Assembly (NCBI RefSeq): GCF_963678635.1
Contig: NC_087066.1
Coordinates: 23,159,996-23,223,995 of the forward strand
DNA: 64,000 nucleotides
Reading direction: 5' to 3'
Origin: Symsagittifera roscoffensis
Lineage: Eukaryota; Xenacoelomorpha; Acoela; Convolutidae
A model generated the notes under the pieces. It saw only the letters and a program-made list of their open reading frames with translations. It ran no database searches and was not told the DNA's origin. The position numbers and the translations under genes are program-made. How positions within the stretch are numbered: the stretch's first letter is position 1; every line of letters begins with the position of its first letter. This document shows positions 1 through 10,034 of the stretch, in pieces.

Positions 1-34
1 TGCCTGAAGGGTATTTGAGCGGCTTTGTTACACT

Positions 35-330
35 AGTTAGTAGCTAATGTATTAGTTTGAACCTTCTTTTTCCAACCTAACTTGCAAACGAAAGTGTGCA
101 TTGGAAGTGGAAAGAAAGTTTTCACTTATCTGGTGGAACTTTTGCTATAATCACGATCTAGCATTGGAAATTGCATAGCATCTGTTCTCTGCTTTTTTGG
201 TGTCTAGTGTTTGACGCTTTATTTGGCTGCGAGTGTTTGCCGATCGTCAATCGACCATGGTACAGATGGAAGGAAGTGAGACTCCTAACTACTAGTCGGG
301 GGTTCAATACCGTTGTTCTATGTAGGTTTT
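35..330 (+). mobile_element. tRNA-derived SINE copy 1
   Basis: It shares with 15020-15260 the block CTTCTTTTTC..., CTATAATCACGATCT, TAGCATTGGAAATT, CATAGCATCTGTTCTC. A tRNA-like segment follows (TGAGACTCCTAACTACTAGT, then B-box-like GGGTTCAATACC). Confidence 0.55.
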
Positions 331-559
331 GATGTTTTTTGGATTTCAATCTCAAATTCGATTTTTCGCGGATTGACTTCTATACTATATTTAAATGCGT
401 GTGACACGTATCTTGCCATGTTTAAGCGATTTTTTTTGCTACAGTTAAGGGAATAACGTGTGAATGCGTGGTTAAGCTATATCGTATATTGCAATGTGTA
501 AGAGTTTTTTGTTCGATTTTCCATTTGAATCTAGTGTTGGTTTCACCGAGTCAAAAGTT

Positions 560-1760
560 AGCAACACAAAAGTGGGATGCTGTCAGAGTTTCCCCAGAGT
601 AGGCGAATTTGGTCCTCAGTTAAGAATGCCCAAATCCTTGTAGCGTACGAGATAAAAACGGTTTTTGGGTTTTTTCCAAGTTTTTCAAAAAACTTATTTT
701 ATAAAATAACTTACGAAAACTTGAAATTCCCCACACAGTGTGTTTTATGATTTCTTTTTAATTTTTCAGGAAACTTCGGCTTTGGAAATTTCAAAAGATT
801 TGAAATTCCTAATCTTGTAGATGGGTACTATAAGGGTACTCTCAGGAGTTTCAAGATATAAATCTTGCACTCAAATGCGACTGCTCAAATGCTCTCAGTT
901 TTCGAGAGATGACGTTTCGTGATTTTTCAAAAAACTTTCAGAAATCCTAAATTTAAAAATTTTTGTCAAATTTGGAAATTCCCAACACTATTTGGGGGCT
1001 TTCAGAATACTATAGGGGTTGCGAATCTAACTTCCAATTATGGTTGTTCAAATCTTTGTTGTTTACGAGATATGACGTGTGTTGTGATTTTTTGAAAAAT
1101 CTCAGAAAACTTAATTTCGATTTTATTTTCACATTTTGAAATTCACGACCCTTTAGTTGGAAGCTGTCAAAATTTTCTCGGGGTATTGCAAATCTTGACT
1201 CTAAATATGACTACTCAAATCAGTGTTCGAAATATGACGTTTCTTGTGTTTTTTTTTTTTCAAAAAAAAAATTCAGAAAACTTCAATTAGTTTTTCGTTT
1301 TGAAATTCCCAACCCTTTAGTTGGGGGCTGCCAGGGTACTTAAGGGGGTTGCGAATCTTGCCGCCACGTATGACTGCTCAGGACTTTTTAATTTTCCAGA
1401 TGTGACGTTCTGTTTTTTAAATTTTTTTCGAAACTTAAATTTAAAATGTTTCCAAATTCGAAATTCCTAACCCTGTAATTGGGTACTGTGAGAGTACTCT
1501 CAGGAGTTGCAAATTAAGCATCCAAATGCGACTGCTCAAATGCTTTTAGTTTCAAAGATGTGACATTTTGAATGTCATTTTAAAAAGATTTCAAAAGACT
1601 TATATACAAAATTTAATGTTTTTTCCAAATTTGAATTTAAAAACTCATAGAAAAAAAAACATCATAATTTGAAGTTGCGAACCCTGTTATTGAGATTGCG
1701 AGAGTACACTCAAAGGTTTTAGATCTTTTTTTTCAATATATAGGGTTTTTATGAGTTCTC
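560..1760. repeat. Diverged tandem array, about seven units near 162 bp
   Basis: A block of the form GAAATTCCCAACCCTTTAGT, a line reading roughly GGGGCTGNCAGGGTACT, 'ACTGCTCAAAT', 'GAGATATGACGTTTC', then T/A-rich sequence recurs. Anchor positions are about 578, 826, 1000, 1163, 1325, 1486 and 1690. Four consecutive intervals are 161-174 bp. Units differ by substitutions and indels. Confidence 0.75.
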
Positions 1761-1949
1761 AAAAATTCGAGGCACCAGAGGTGTGTTACACGATAGTTCT
1801 TTTTAAATTCACTTCATTTCCTTCATTAAATGATGAAAAACTTCGCTATCAAACAGCTTAAATGAAAAAGTCAGGAAAAACGAGAATGAATTTTTGTTTT
1901 AAAAACGGACTTTGCCTCCCTGAGTTTCCAGTGGAATAATAAAATTGCC

Positions 1950-2250
1950 TATTGCTGCACTTGGCGCTAGTCTTAATTATATTTGGCCACACTTTTTGCT
2001 GCTTAGTATTTGGCAATTTGTTAGCATCTATAGCTGCATCAGGAAATGTTCAATGGCACGTGTCCCAGATGCGAGAAAGTGAGACTCGGATTCTCTAGGT
2101 AGCAGGTTCGAATCTGTCACATAGCAAAAGTTTTAATAATTGTAGTCTTCTTTCTACTTGGTTACTTCAGTTTTTGGAGTTGCTTTTTGCCGTTTTCTCG
2201 CTTGTTTGTAGAGCGCATCTTCGCCTCTGTGTAAAAATCTTCAGTTTAAA
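1950..2250 (+). mobile_element. tRNA-derived SINE copy 2, abutting FET exon
   Basis: A tRNA-like body near 2055-2120 has GTGAGACTCGGATTCTCTAG and the B box GGTTCGAATC. The family tail ends GCATCTTCGCCTCTGTGTAA at 2213-2234. The tail lies directly against the acceptor of the FET zinc-finger exon. Confidence 0.6.
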
Positions 2251-2261
2251 TGCTAATTCAG

Positions 2262-2681
2262 ATGGTGGACGAGGTGGAGGCGGTGGTGGTGGTGGTGGTT
2301 TTGATGGCGACTGGATCTGTGGTCAATGTCAGGGAAACAACTTTGCTCGAAGAACCGACTGCTTCAAGTGCAGAGCACCCAAGGATGAGTCCAGCACCCC
2401 TGGCGGGGGCGATGGAGGCTTCCGTGGAGGTCGAGGCGGTGGACCTCCAGGTGGATTCCGGGGTGGCCGAGGAGGCGTAGGCGGAGGAGGCGGGACTGAT
2501 AGAGGACCTCCTGGCCATGTGCAGAACCCAGGAGACTGGACGTGTCCAGACTGCAGCAACATGAATTTCGCCAAGAGGATGGAGTGCAATAGATGCAAAG
2601 CACCCAGACCCCCGGGATCAGGACCCCCTCCAAGCAGAGGAGGTTTCGGTGGGTTTAGAGGCGGTGGTGGTGGTCGAGGAG
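2262..2681 (+). CDS. FET-like gene, internal exon with two RanBP2 zinc fingers
   Basis: The acceptor is CAG at 2259-2261 and the donor GT is at 2682-2683. The exon enters in phase 1 and leaves in phase 1. The open frame continues upstream to 2174, but that part translates the 3' tail of a SINE (compare 6330-6385 and 15320-15365), so it is not counted as coding. Confidence 0.7.
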
Positions 2682-4752
2682 GTATGACCAATTTCTAAGG
2701 TTTTGAAACTGCAGTGTTTGCTTAAAACTTCTTTGTGAAAAGACGGTTGAGACTAATGCTACAAATGATCGCGACCATGACAGAAACTATGTAGAAATTG
2801 AAGTAACTTTATTTAGTGCAAGCAAATGAATATTTGTAAGTTTTTTTTAACGATAATCAGATGATTGTATATTTTAAAAACTACAAAGAGCCGTTCTATA
2901 CCGTTTGAATATTCAAGGATCAGAGGTTTCAGACTTCGGTGGACGAGGTGGCGGCGGAGGATTTGGTAGAGGCGGAGGTCGAGGAGGACCCCCACGTGGA
3001 GGAGGCGGAGGATACGGCGGACCTCGAGAAGGAGGGTATCGAAGGGACGGTGACAGAGACCACAGCGGAAGTCGAGATGACAGAGATAAAAGGTTGGAGA
3101 ATAATTTAGCTTGAATTTGTTTGCTTGTAATTATTAATTTTTCCCCGCAAACAATTTTTTTTTACATATTTGTAAGAAATTGACTTTTCTTTATAAAGTG
3201 TCGATGAGCATGGTTCAGACAGATAATGAGGTCTTGCAGTTTTAAAGTGTCAATTAATGTAGTGAAGACTCTTATATAGGTCGTGATGATTTCAGGAGTC
3301 TGTTTTTTTCAAGAATAAGTCTCAAATTTGATTTTTTAAAAGGAAGGCAAACTCTACTATCGAAGAGCAAAAGAAAGTGTAAAGGTCACGAAAAACGTGA
3401 TTGACTCTAGTTTTGACATTGGATTTTAAACTTCAGGTTTACCAGTGGAATAAAAAAATTTACCTATTGATCCAGAGCTTTAACGTAATGTTTTTTTGCC
3501 TTCAAAGTTCGAAGGTTGAAAAAAATTAATCCGAAAATAGTTGAGTAAGTTTTTGTTTTTCTGAGTTCATCGACCTTTTTCCAACTTCCAGTCTTTGAAA
3601 CCTCATATTTTACGGAACCTCAAGATCTTTCAGTCCCCTTACCACGTGGTCTACAAGTAAAGCATGCGCCTTAGGAACGTAAGGTCTAGGCTTCGAGTCC
3701 CGATGTGTGGAAATTGATTTTTTGGAAAAAGTTGAGAATGGTCGGACAATCGTTTTTGACGGCTTAATTTCCACAGCGTGGATTTTTTTTCTGATATAAG
3801 CAGTTCTACTATAACGTGCTGATTTAAGTTTTCCGGACAGAACGCATTAATGTTGAAAATTTATGAAACGCGTTTTTCTTAAGTTTGGTTATTTTTAGAT
3901 GAAAAGCGAAGAAGCAAATTTTGCTTAGAATTTCAGCAGAATAAATATGGTAAAATTTGTTTTTCGAAATCCGGACCCAAAATTTCATCCTCAAATGGAT
4001 CATTTTTGGTTCCTTTTAGTCAATCAAAAGTTAAGCCTAAACTACCTCGTCGATCACTAACATAATTACATCACGATGAGGCGCTACGTAGCCTAACAAT
4101 CTTTAAAAAGTGCATTATTTCTAAAACGTTGTTTAAATTTATTTAATTTTGTTTTAGGCAAAAAAGGTAGTTTTTACTATAAAAAAGAAAATATTAATTG
4201 AAGATGATTTTTAAATGTTTTATGCAATTTTTTTTGGAGAGTGTACCCTTCTTAAAGTTCGTGGGCTTTCTAAGAGGGTTACTTTGATATAATTATGTTA
4301 GTGGTCGACTAGATAGATTTGGCGTAATTTTTGATTGACTAAAAAGAGCCAAAAATTATCCATTTTGGGGTTAAATTTTGGGCGCGAATTTCGCAAAACA
4401 AATTTAACTATAATAATTCTGAAATTCTAAGCAAGTTTCGTCTTATCCCTTTGCATTTCGTCCGGATAAATCAGCACTGTAATTGCTCTTGTGTTAATTG
4501 CTTCGCTTGCCTTCTGTGTTTAAAAAAATCTCATTATTGATGTGGTGATTTGTCAATAGAAAGAATCAGTTGGGTCTCCGAAGCGTATGATCCTCTTGTC
4601 AGCTGTGCGAATACGGCATTACCAATCCCTGAGTTTCCCCTTAATACAATCGAAATTTGCAACAAGGAGTCAATAGCGCTCTAAAAAGCTCAACAACATG
4701 GAAAAAGGGTCAAAATTATAATATGTTTTGCTTTTGCTTCAGGTCACGATAA
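2262..4752 (+). CDS. FET-family (FUS/EWS/TAF15/cabeza-like) RNA-binding protein, 3' part
   Basis: Three exons are inferred: 2262-2681, 2933-3092 and 4743-4752 (stop TAA 4750-4752). Phases agree at both junctions (1, then 2). The visible protein starts in a G/R-rich stretch. It has two RanBP2-type zinc fingers, each D-W-x-C-x2-C-x3-N-F-A-x-R/K-x4-C-x2-C-x-A-P (about 2309-2383 and 2534-2608), separated by an RGG-rich linker, then a second RGG region and a charged tail ending in ...RDDRDKRSR. FET proteins are nuclear RNA/DNA-binding factors acting in transcription and splicing; their usual order is low-complexity N-terminus, RRM, RGG, zinc finger, RGG. The RRM and N-terminus are not in the window and should lie to the left. 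FET proteins normally have one such finger, so two is odd. A ZRANB2-like protein is the alternative, but the RGG repeats favour FET. The final exon is the weakest call because the usual R-P-Y tail is absent. Confidence 0.7.
2933..3092 (+). CDS. FET-like gene, exon encoding C-terminal RGG region
   Basis: The acceptor AG is at 2931-2932 and the donor GT at 3093-3094. Phase 1 on entry joins G to AC to make Asp, keeping [14 protein letters not shown] in frame. The content is glycine/arginine repeats followed by a charged D/R/S tail. It leaves in phase 2. Confidence 0.7.
3190..3610. repeat. Interspersed repeat family B, copy
   Basis: Family B is about 400-450 bp. Shared blocks in order: GACTCTTATATAGGTCGTGATGATTTTTT, a line around AAAAGTCTTGAAATTT, GCTCAAATTTT, a G/T-rich block, GAACAGCAAAAGTGTAAAGG, TCACGAAAAACGTGATTGAC, CCAGCAGAATAAAAAA, TTTACCTATTGATCCAGTTT, and TATTTGAAATTCAAAGAGCT. 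It ends in TTTCCAACTGTCTGCTGGCT. No coding capacity is seen. Other copies are listed separately. Confidence 0.6.
3630..3720 (+). mobile_element. SINE-like tRNA-derived head, different family
   Basis: GTGGTCTACAAGTAAAGC resembles an A box and GGCTTCGAGTCCCGATG a B box, about 50 nt apart. It sits in the last intron of the FET-like gene. The body is too degenerate to be a working tRNA. Confidence 0.4.
3800..4495. repeat. Large inverted repeat (foldback/MITE-like) in FET intron
   Basis: The left arm (about 3805-4072) and right arm (about 4285-4490) are imperfect reverse complements. Matching landmarks are GTGCTGATTTA...CCGGAC (3816-3838 against 4459-4475), CTTAGAATTTCAG, TTTTTAGTCAATCAAAA and CACTAACATAATTA. 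The central ~210 bp is unpaired. No coding capacity seen. It could be an old foldback transposon or an inverted duplication. Confidence 0.75.
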
Positions 4753-4955
4753 TTAGCAGTATGTGAGAAATGTTGGCAGGTCATCTGGACGAAACCTCAT
4801 TGACAAGCGATAAATGTTTTATTACTCTCCTTTGTGCGTTCAAACCAAACTTTATTTTAACAGTGAATTGTGCTGATCTCGATGATTGCGTCTAATGCTT
4901 CTTTTGCTCCAAGATGATTGTTTTCCGCGATGTTAATAAATTAGAGCCCAATGCG
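4743..4955 (+). CDS. FET-like gene, putative terminal exon and 3'UTR
   Basis: A pyrimidine-rich tract ending CAG (4740-4742) precedes a sequence that, joined in phase 2, gives Arg-Ser-Arg-stop. An AATAAA signal follows at 4935-4940. The coding part is only about 8 nt (4743-4752); the rest is 3'UTR. It is supported only by phase, acceptor and poly(A) signal; another terminal exon is possible. Confidence 0.4.
4935..4940 (+). terminator. poly(A) signal of FET-like gene
   Basis: AATAAA about 185 nt after the proposed stop codon, and about 350 bp before the acceptor-like site that precedes RPL10A. Confidence 0.45.
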
Positions 4956-5279
4956 CATGCACTTAAACTTTTGCCTCTTTTTGTGCAAAGGTGTTAATTT
5001 TTTTTGTCGACTCGTTATAGAGCTCTTGTTACTACTTTTTCTGTTCTCTAATCGCTGTTGTGAGATTTTGTTGTATTTTAAGTTATATGCATCGAAATTG
5101 AATTTTTGTTGTAAATCTTTTCTGGAACCAATGTCAATCAGTAGCGGAAGACACTGAATGTCAACAGTTTTAATTGAGTTAAAATATCCTAATTTTTTCC
5201 GAATAGTTTAACTCAAAAGTACTGAAACTATTTTTTGAGCTGGCCAACGTCAACTGGGCATGTATTGAGGCAATGAGTA

Positions 5280-5298
5280 TTAATTGCAGATATCTGAA
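5280..5298 (+). promoter_or_regulatory. Acceptor-like site just before RPL10A start
   Basis: TATTAATTGCAG ends at 5289, 9 nt before the ATG. It may be a spliced-leader acceptor or the end of a 5'UTR intron. Confidence 0.4.
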
Positions 5299-5450
5299 AT
5301 GTCTACCAACAAGAGTAAGCTCAGCAAAGACAGTCTGTACAAGGCCATCGATCAGGTTTTAGAGGGATCCGCGAACCCCAAGAGGAAGTTCCGAGAGACG
5401 GTCGAACTGCAAATAGTGCTGAAGAACTACGACCCCGCTAAGGACAAGCG
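5299..5450 (+). CDS. RPL10A: RPL10A exon 1
   Basis: Begins with the ATG and ends at donor GTAAGT (5451-5456), in phase 2. Confidence 0.95.
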
Positions 5451-8400
5451 GTAAGTTCTTATTGAATTGCTCATAACAAAGCTAATCAAAGCTTATTGAT
5501 CCTGGTTTTTTAAAAGTGTTCATGAACGAAGTGAATTTTCATTTATCGTTGTTCATGGTATGTTCAATTTTTATTCAGGAAAAAGTCTTAAATTTCATGA
5601 GGCTCAAATTTTTGTCATGAGTCTAAATTTTTTTGTCATGAGGCTCAAATGATTTCTTTTTGTGTTCTATTCAAAATCGCCACTAGCAAACTAAACTGAC
5701 TATAATTTTTTTAACATTTTTTTACACTAGAAATAGTACGCGGTAGTGTAATAGTACGACTATTCTTTTTTTTTCTAACGTAAGTCGCAAATATTGGTGC
5801 CACTTTTGGGGCACTTTTACGGCTTTTTGATAGTATGTGCTTTAAGGCTCGATTTTCAATAAGTTAACGCAGTTGATGCTTTTTTCGTTCATCAAATGAA
5901 CCGGAAAACAAAATTTCAAGCATTAGTACAATCCTTAAAACTCGATTTCACACATTTTGCAACTCAATATAATTATTTTTCAAATGCATTATTTATACAT
6001 AATTTAGCATTTTGCTTTCCAATTAACACATGCAAAGTTAATGTGGATGACCTGTTTGTTATATTCCAAATTATTACATGCAAAATTGTGTCTATTTATT
6101 TGTATTTGGTGCCACTTTTGCTGCATGGCATTGGCAATTTATAAGCTTATGTAGCTGCTTTGTTTGTGATTTCTGTTTGACGATTGTTAAGTGTTCGTGG
6201 CTGAGAGGGCAGGGCGTGAGACTCCGATTCTCGAGGGCGCAGGTTCGAAGCCAATATGTAGCAAAGGTTTTTTATTCGAGGCTTATATCTAGTTTTTCTT
6301 ATTTTACTTTATAAAGCTGCTTTTTTGTCGTGTTCTCGCTAGTGTTTACGAAGCGCAGCTTCGTCTCTGTGTTAAAAATGTTATTGACTGGTCAAAATTA
6401 TTTAGGAGTTCTGGTTTAATTACTTGGCTTAGATTTCTTTCTTTACACAAGCAAACACTGTGAAAAGACGAGTGTTTTTTTTTCAAACGTAACTCGCAAA
6501 TTATATACCCAATTTCATGGGCGATCAATTTACTGATATTTGCTTATCACCTTTAATAGAGCCACTGGTTTTTATTAAGAGACAATGAACGTGCTGGAGA
6601 CTCTTATAAAGGTCACGAAAAGCGTGATCGATTTCTAGTTTCGAAAATGGATTTTAATTTTCAGATTTCCCAGCAGAATTTAAAATTTACCTATTGAACC
6701 AGTTTTCTCCAATTGAGTTAGTTTCATCAAAAAATTGTCAATCAGAAGTTGTTTTTGAAATTCAAAGAGCATATATTTTCAAGGCCATATATTTTTAAGA
6801 GTCGATGAACGTAGTTCGGACTCTTATAGAGGTCGCGATGATTTTTTTTCGGGGAAAGTCTTGAAATTTTATTAAGGCTCAAATTTTTACTTTTTGGTGG
6901 TTCGACGTTTGATTTCTTTACAAGTTAAGTTCATTTTCTTTGTTGAAAGCAATGCAATTCACTGTTGAACAGCAAAAGTGTAGAAGTCACAAAAAGTCAT
7001 TGACTTCTTGTCTCTAATGTGGCATTTAATTATCAAAATAAAAAAAATTGGGTAATTTTATCTTAAAGTGCCATTTATATTTTGTTCCAGAAATTCAAAG
7101 AGCTTTAAGGGCATCTATCCTTATCTTAGAAATTCGAAATTTGAGATTTTTTCAAAAAACAAGTTATTATGTTTTTTTGTACTTACATTCATTGGCTCAA
7201 ATTTCAACTGCCTACTGGCTGTGTTTTTTTAGTTCACATTTGAACTGTAAATCAGCTTGGGCATTTGGCGCAGTCAGAAAAAAAACATGTTCAGCTAATT
7301 ATTTTTTTCAAAGCCTGATACGTATCTTTGTATTTCATTGCTTTTTCAAGTTTAGATTTAGCCGTTTTTTTTCGGGGGCTATTCTCATGCGCGAAGGACC
7401 GAATGGGCGAAAAAACTCGTGAGCGAAAGACCGAAAACAAAATTAGCCGAAAGTCAATTTTTATAAAGGCCAATTGCCATTCAATTAAAATGATTTAAAT
7501 GAAGCAATGTTTTGCTTCTTCCATAATAAAACCATTGAAGTATAAAATCTGTTCCAATTCGGCGCCGGTCAGTGACAACTTGAAAGTTTTGGATATTTCT
7601 GCCGTTTTTATATTCGGCCAAAATCAATGTTCAGTCCCTGGAAATAATTACTTTACTTCCAATTTTTAGATTACTGAAATCTGATTGGCTGGTTTTTATT
7701 TTCGCGCATTCGGTCCTTCGCGTATGAGGGATTCCACCGTTTTTTCATGGTGTAGAAGAGGTCACTGAATATTTTTTTGTTTTAGTAATGTAATTTTTTG
7801 TTTTAGTAATGAACTTGGTGCACAATGAACATAGTAATATAGGTCTTGGTGATTTTTTTCAGGACAAGTTCTGAAATTTGTTCATGCTAATTCTTTATTT
7901 TCCACGGCTTGGCTTCTGATTTCTTTGTAAGTTTCGGCTTGATAATAAGTTATTATGAAAATAAATGGGATCAGTTTTTTATTTAATTTATTTTTTGAGA
8001 CGCTTTGGAAAATTTTTTTCGTTTTTTTTTTCAAAAAATTCGATCGATTTTCAAAAAAAATAGTACCAAGGGAAAGTACAGCCAGTTCCCTGTGGGCATG
8101 CATAATACCCTAGTCTCTGTTCACCTTACCTCAATATCTACAGCCTTTCAAAAAATCTGTGGTCGGAATATTTGACCCAATATTTTTCGATTTTTTTTTC
8201 ACTTTCCTGAAAACTACCCTCCCAAATCTGCTATCGTGTTCAATCGAAGGGACAAATGTGAAGTAGCTCACCTGCAGAAGCGGCTACGCCCTTTTTTTAC
8301 GCAAAAAGCTGTAAACTTCAAAAAGTCAAATATTAAGTTCTTTTTTAATCGTTTTTGATACCTACCGAAAGCTACCATCTCAAATCTAAATTTTTGGGTT

Positions 8401-9814
8401 CAATGGAGAGAACGGGTTGTGCTTAGCTCTCCTGAATTATTGGCGTCGGCCTATTATATTTACCAAAAAGTAATCCTCCCCGAAAAAATCATATTTGTGA
8501 TTTTTTGACGTTTTCTTAGGAAATTTCTAAATTCTCAAAATATTTCACTCTTTTTTATTTCAGAAAAAAATTAGGTTGTGGGTGAAGCCTTATTTTGATA
8601 TTCTCTATTTTCTCCGGCATCAGTATAACAAAATCAAAAATTATCAAAGAGTTATCTCCAGTTTTAGCTGGGTACATTGTTTACTCGTTTTTTGTTAAAA
8701 GGAATGCGAACTCCACTCCAACAGCAAATCTGTAAAGGTCACAAAATATATGATTGACATCTAATTTCTAACTGTCAGTTGGCTATGTTTTATCGACGAG
8801 GTTGTTATTTTTGTTTTTCTTCAGGAAAAAATTTGACGCTCAAATTTTGCGGTTCGACTGTTGATATTGTAAAATTCAGAAATAAAAAAATCACCGATAG
8901 ATCCAATTTTCTCTAAATGGGACATCCTTAAAAAGTCTAATTATGAACAATTATTGAAATTCAAAGAACGTAAACGCAATCCATTTTTTCTTCTCAGTTC
9001 GATAAGTGAAAAATTTTCTACCATGTAGTTTTTAGTTTCCTTTAGTTTTTTTTGCACTGTTCAACCTGTGGCTAAGTTTGCGAGTTTCAGCTTCTCGTCG
9101 AAATAATTTTTTGAATGATTATGGCTTGTGGCATTTTTGCGGAACAGCTTGAAAGTTATTATTTTGCTCATATCGAATTTTTCAACTTCATAGATGTAAC
9201 TTCACTCTTAAATCAGAGAAATTTGAAAGCATGAATTAAACTGCGTATTTATTTTCGATTATCGGTAAACGTAACTTTGATGACGCTGTTTGTCTAATTT
9301 AAGTTTCTCTGGAACTGTCAAGTTGCCGCACATTCCTCGACCGAATGCCAAGATCTGCGTATTGGGAGATGACGCTCATTGTGATGAGGCCAAGGCCAAC
9401 GGATTCGAATCTATGGATGTGGAGGCCATGAAGAAATTGAACAAGGACAAGAAGCTAGTGAAGAAACTGGCCAAGAGGTACAGGGCGTTCGTTGCTACTG
9501 ATTCTGTTATCCGACAGATCCCCCGTCTGCTGGGTCCCGGTTTGAACAAAGCGGGTAAGTTCCCCACCCAGGTGACCCACAACGACCAACTGGTGAACAG
9601 AATCAACGAGGTCAAGAGCACCATTAAGTTCCAGATGAAGAAAGTGTTGGTTTTGGGCGTGGCTATTGGCAACGTGACGATGGAAAACAAGCAGCTGTAC
9701 GAGAATATTACTCTGGCAGTGAACTTCTTGGTGTCGTTGCTTAAGAAGAATTGGCAGAATGTCAAGTGTCTCTACATCAAGAGCTCAATGGGCAAGCGAC
9801 AAAGAATCTACTAA
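5299..9814 (+). CDS. RPL10A: 60S ribosomal protein L10a (uL1)
   Basis: Two exons, 5299-5450 and 9304-9814, encode 220 residues (the family is near 217). The first exon encodes [20 protein letters not shown], then the conserved [11 protein letters not shown] and [11 protein letters not shown]. The second begins FSGTVKLP and carries [24 protein letters not shown], the hallmark [15 protein letters not shown] loop, [10 protein letters not shown], and the tail [15 protein letters not shown]...GKRQRIY. The split Arg codon (CG|T) confirms the junction. uL1 forms the L1 stalk of the large subunit and contacts E-site tRNA. Alternative starts were rejected because ATG 5299 gives the family N-terminus. 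An acceptor-like AG ends 9 nt before the ATG. The 3.85-kb intron is packed with repeats. Confidence 0.97.
6100..6390 (+). mobile_element. tRNA-derived SINE copy 3 (RPL10A intron)
   Basis: A-box-like GTGGCTGAGAGGGC and B-box-like GGTTCGAAGCC lie around 6197-6255, about the spacing found in a tRNA gene. The tail is TTCTCGCTAGTGTTTACGAA then GCGCAGCTTCGTCTCTGTGT, shared with copies 2 and 4. Confidence 0.65.
6550..7240. repeat. Family B repeat, one partial and one fuller copy
   Basis: 6597-6720 carries the central blocks (CACGAAAAGCGTGATCGATT, TTACCTATTGAACCAGTTTT). 6800-7235 starts again at GTCGATGAACGTAGTTCGGA and runs to CAACTGCCTACTGGCTGTG. Confidence 0.55.
7371..7736. mobile_element. MITE with ~25-30-bp terminal inverted repeats (RPL10A intron)
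   Basis: The left end has CTCATGCGCGAAGGACCGAA near 7384. The right end is its near complement, TTCGGTCCTTCGCGTATGAG, near 7709-7728. The 9-bp CCGTTTTTT flanks both sides (7362-7370 and 7737-7745), a possible target-site duplication. There is no ORF inside that looks like a transposase. Confidence 0.65.
7795..8000. repeat. Family B repeat, 5' fragment
   Basis: Shares ATATAGGTCTTGGTGATTTTT, TCAGGACAAGTTCTGAAATT and GGCTTCTGATTTCTTTGTAAG with the family. Confidence 0.45.
8690..9080. repeat. Family B repeat, copy
   Basis: Shares AGGAATGCGAACTCCACT, AAAGGTCACAAAATATATGA, CACCGATAGATCCAATTTTC and the GAAATTCAAAGAACGTAAAC block. Confidence 0.5.
9304..9814 (+). CDS. RPL10A: RPL10A exon 2
   Basis: Acceptor AG at 9302-9303; the stop is TAA at 9812-9814. 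The open frame extends upstream to 9290, but the family alignment starts at the Phe after the split Arg codon. Confidence 0.95.
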
Positions 9815-9972
9815 GTGGAACTTGTTGCACGTCTGAAATTTATTTGCTTTATTTGTTGTTAATGACATACCAGGCAAATTAAATTCTTTGTGCTAAGTCT
9901 TTTGGAATCTTGTATGCATTAAGGTGAATGTAAAAAGGAATATTTTTGAACTGGAATATTGGAGTTCACAAC

Positions 9973-9978
9973 AATAAA
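9973..9978 (+). terminator. poly(A) signal of RPL10A
   Basis: AATAAA about 160 nt after the RPL10A stop. The OXCT1 start codon lies only about 150 bp further on. Confidence 0.65.
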
Positions 9979-10034
9979 TGTTGAGTAGCCAGTTGACATA
10001 AAGCGTAGCCAAGATTAATTGTTCATTAAAAAAA

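Noticed and set aside
560-1760. CRISPR array
   Set aside because: The units are diverged, ~162 bp, without short identical repeats and unique spacers, and the genome is animal.
2250-2691. Overlapping ORFs on both strands over the FET zinc-finger exon
   Set aside because: They are by-products of GC-rich glycine codons; only the frame with two zinc fingers makes sense.
6197-6260. tRNA gene
   Set aside because: A- and B-box-like motifs are present, but no full cloverleaf forms and the segment continues into a tail repeated elsewhere, so it is a SINE head.
7048-7422. A 124-codon ORF in the RPL10A intron
   Set aside because: It runs through a family B repeat and into the MITE end; composition is low-complexity with no domain.
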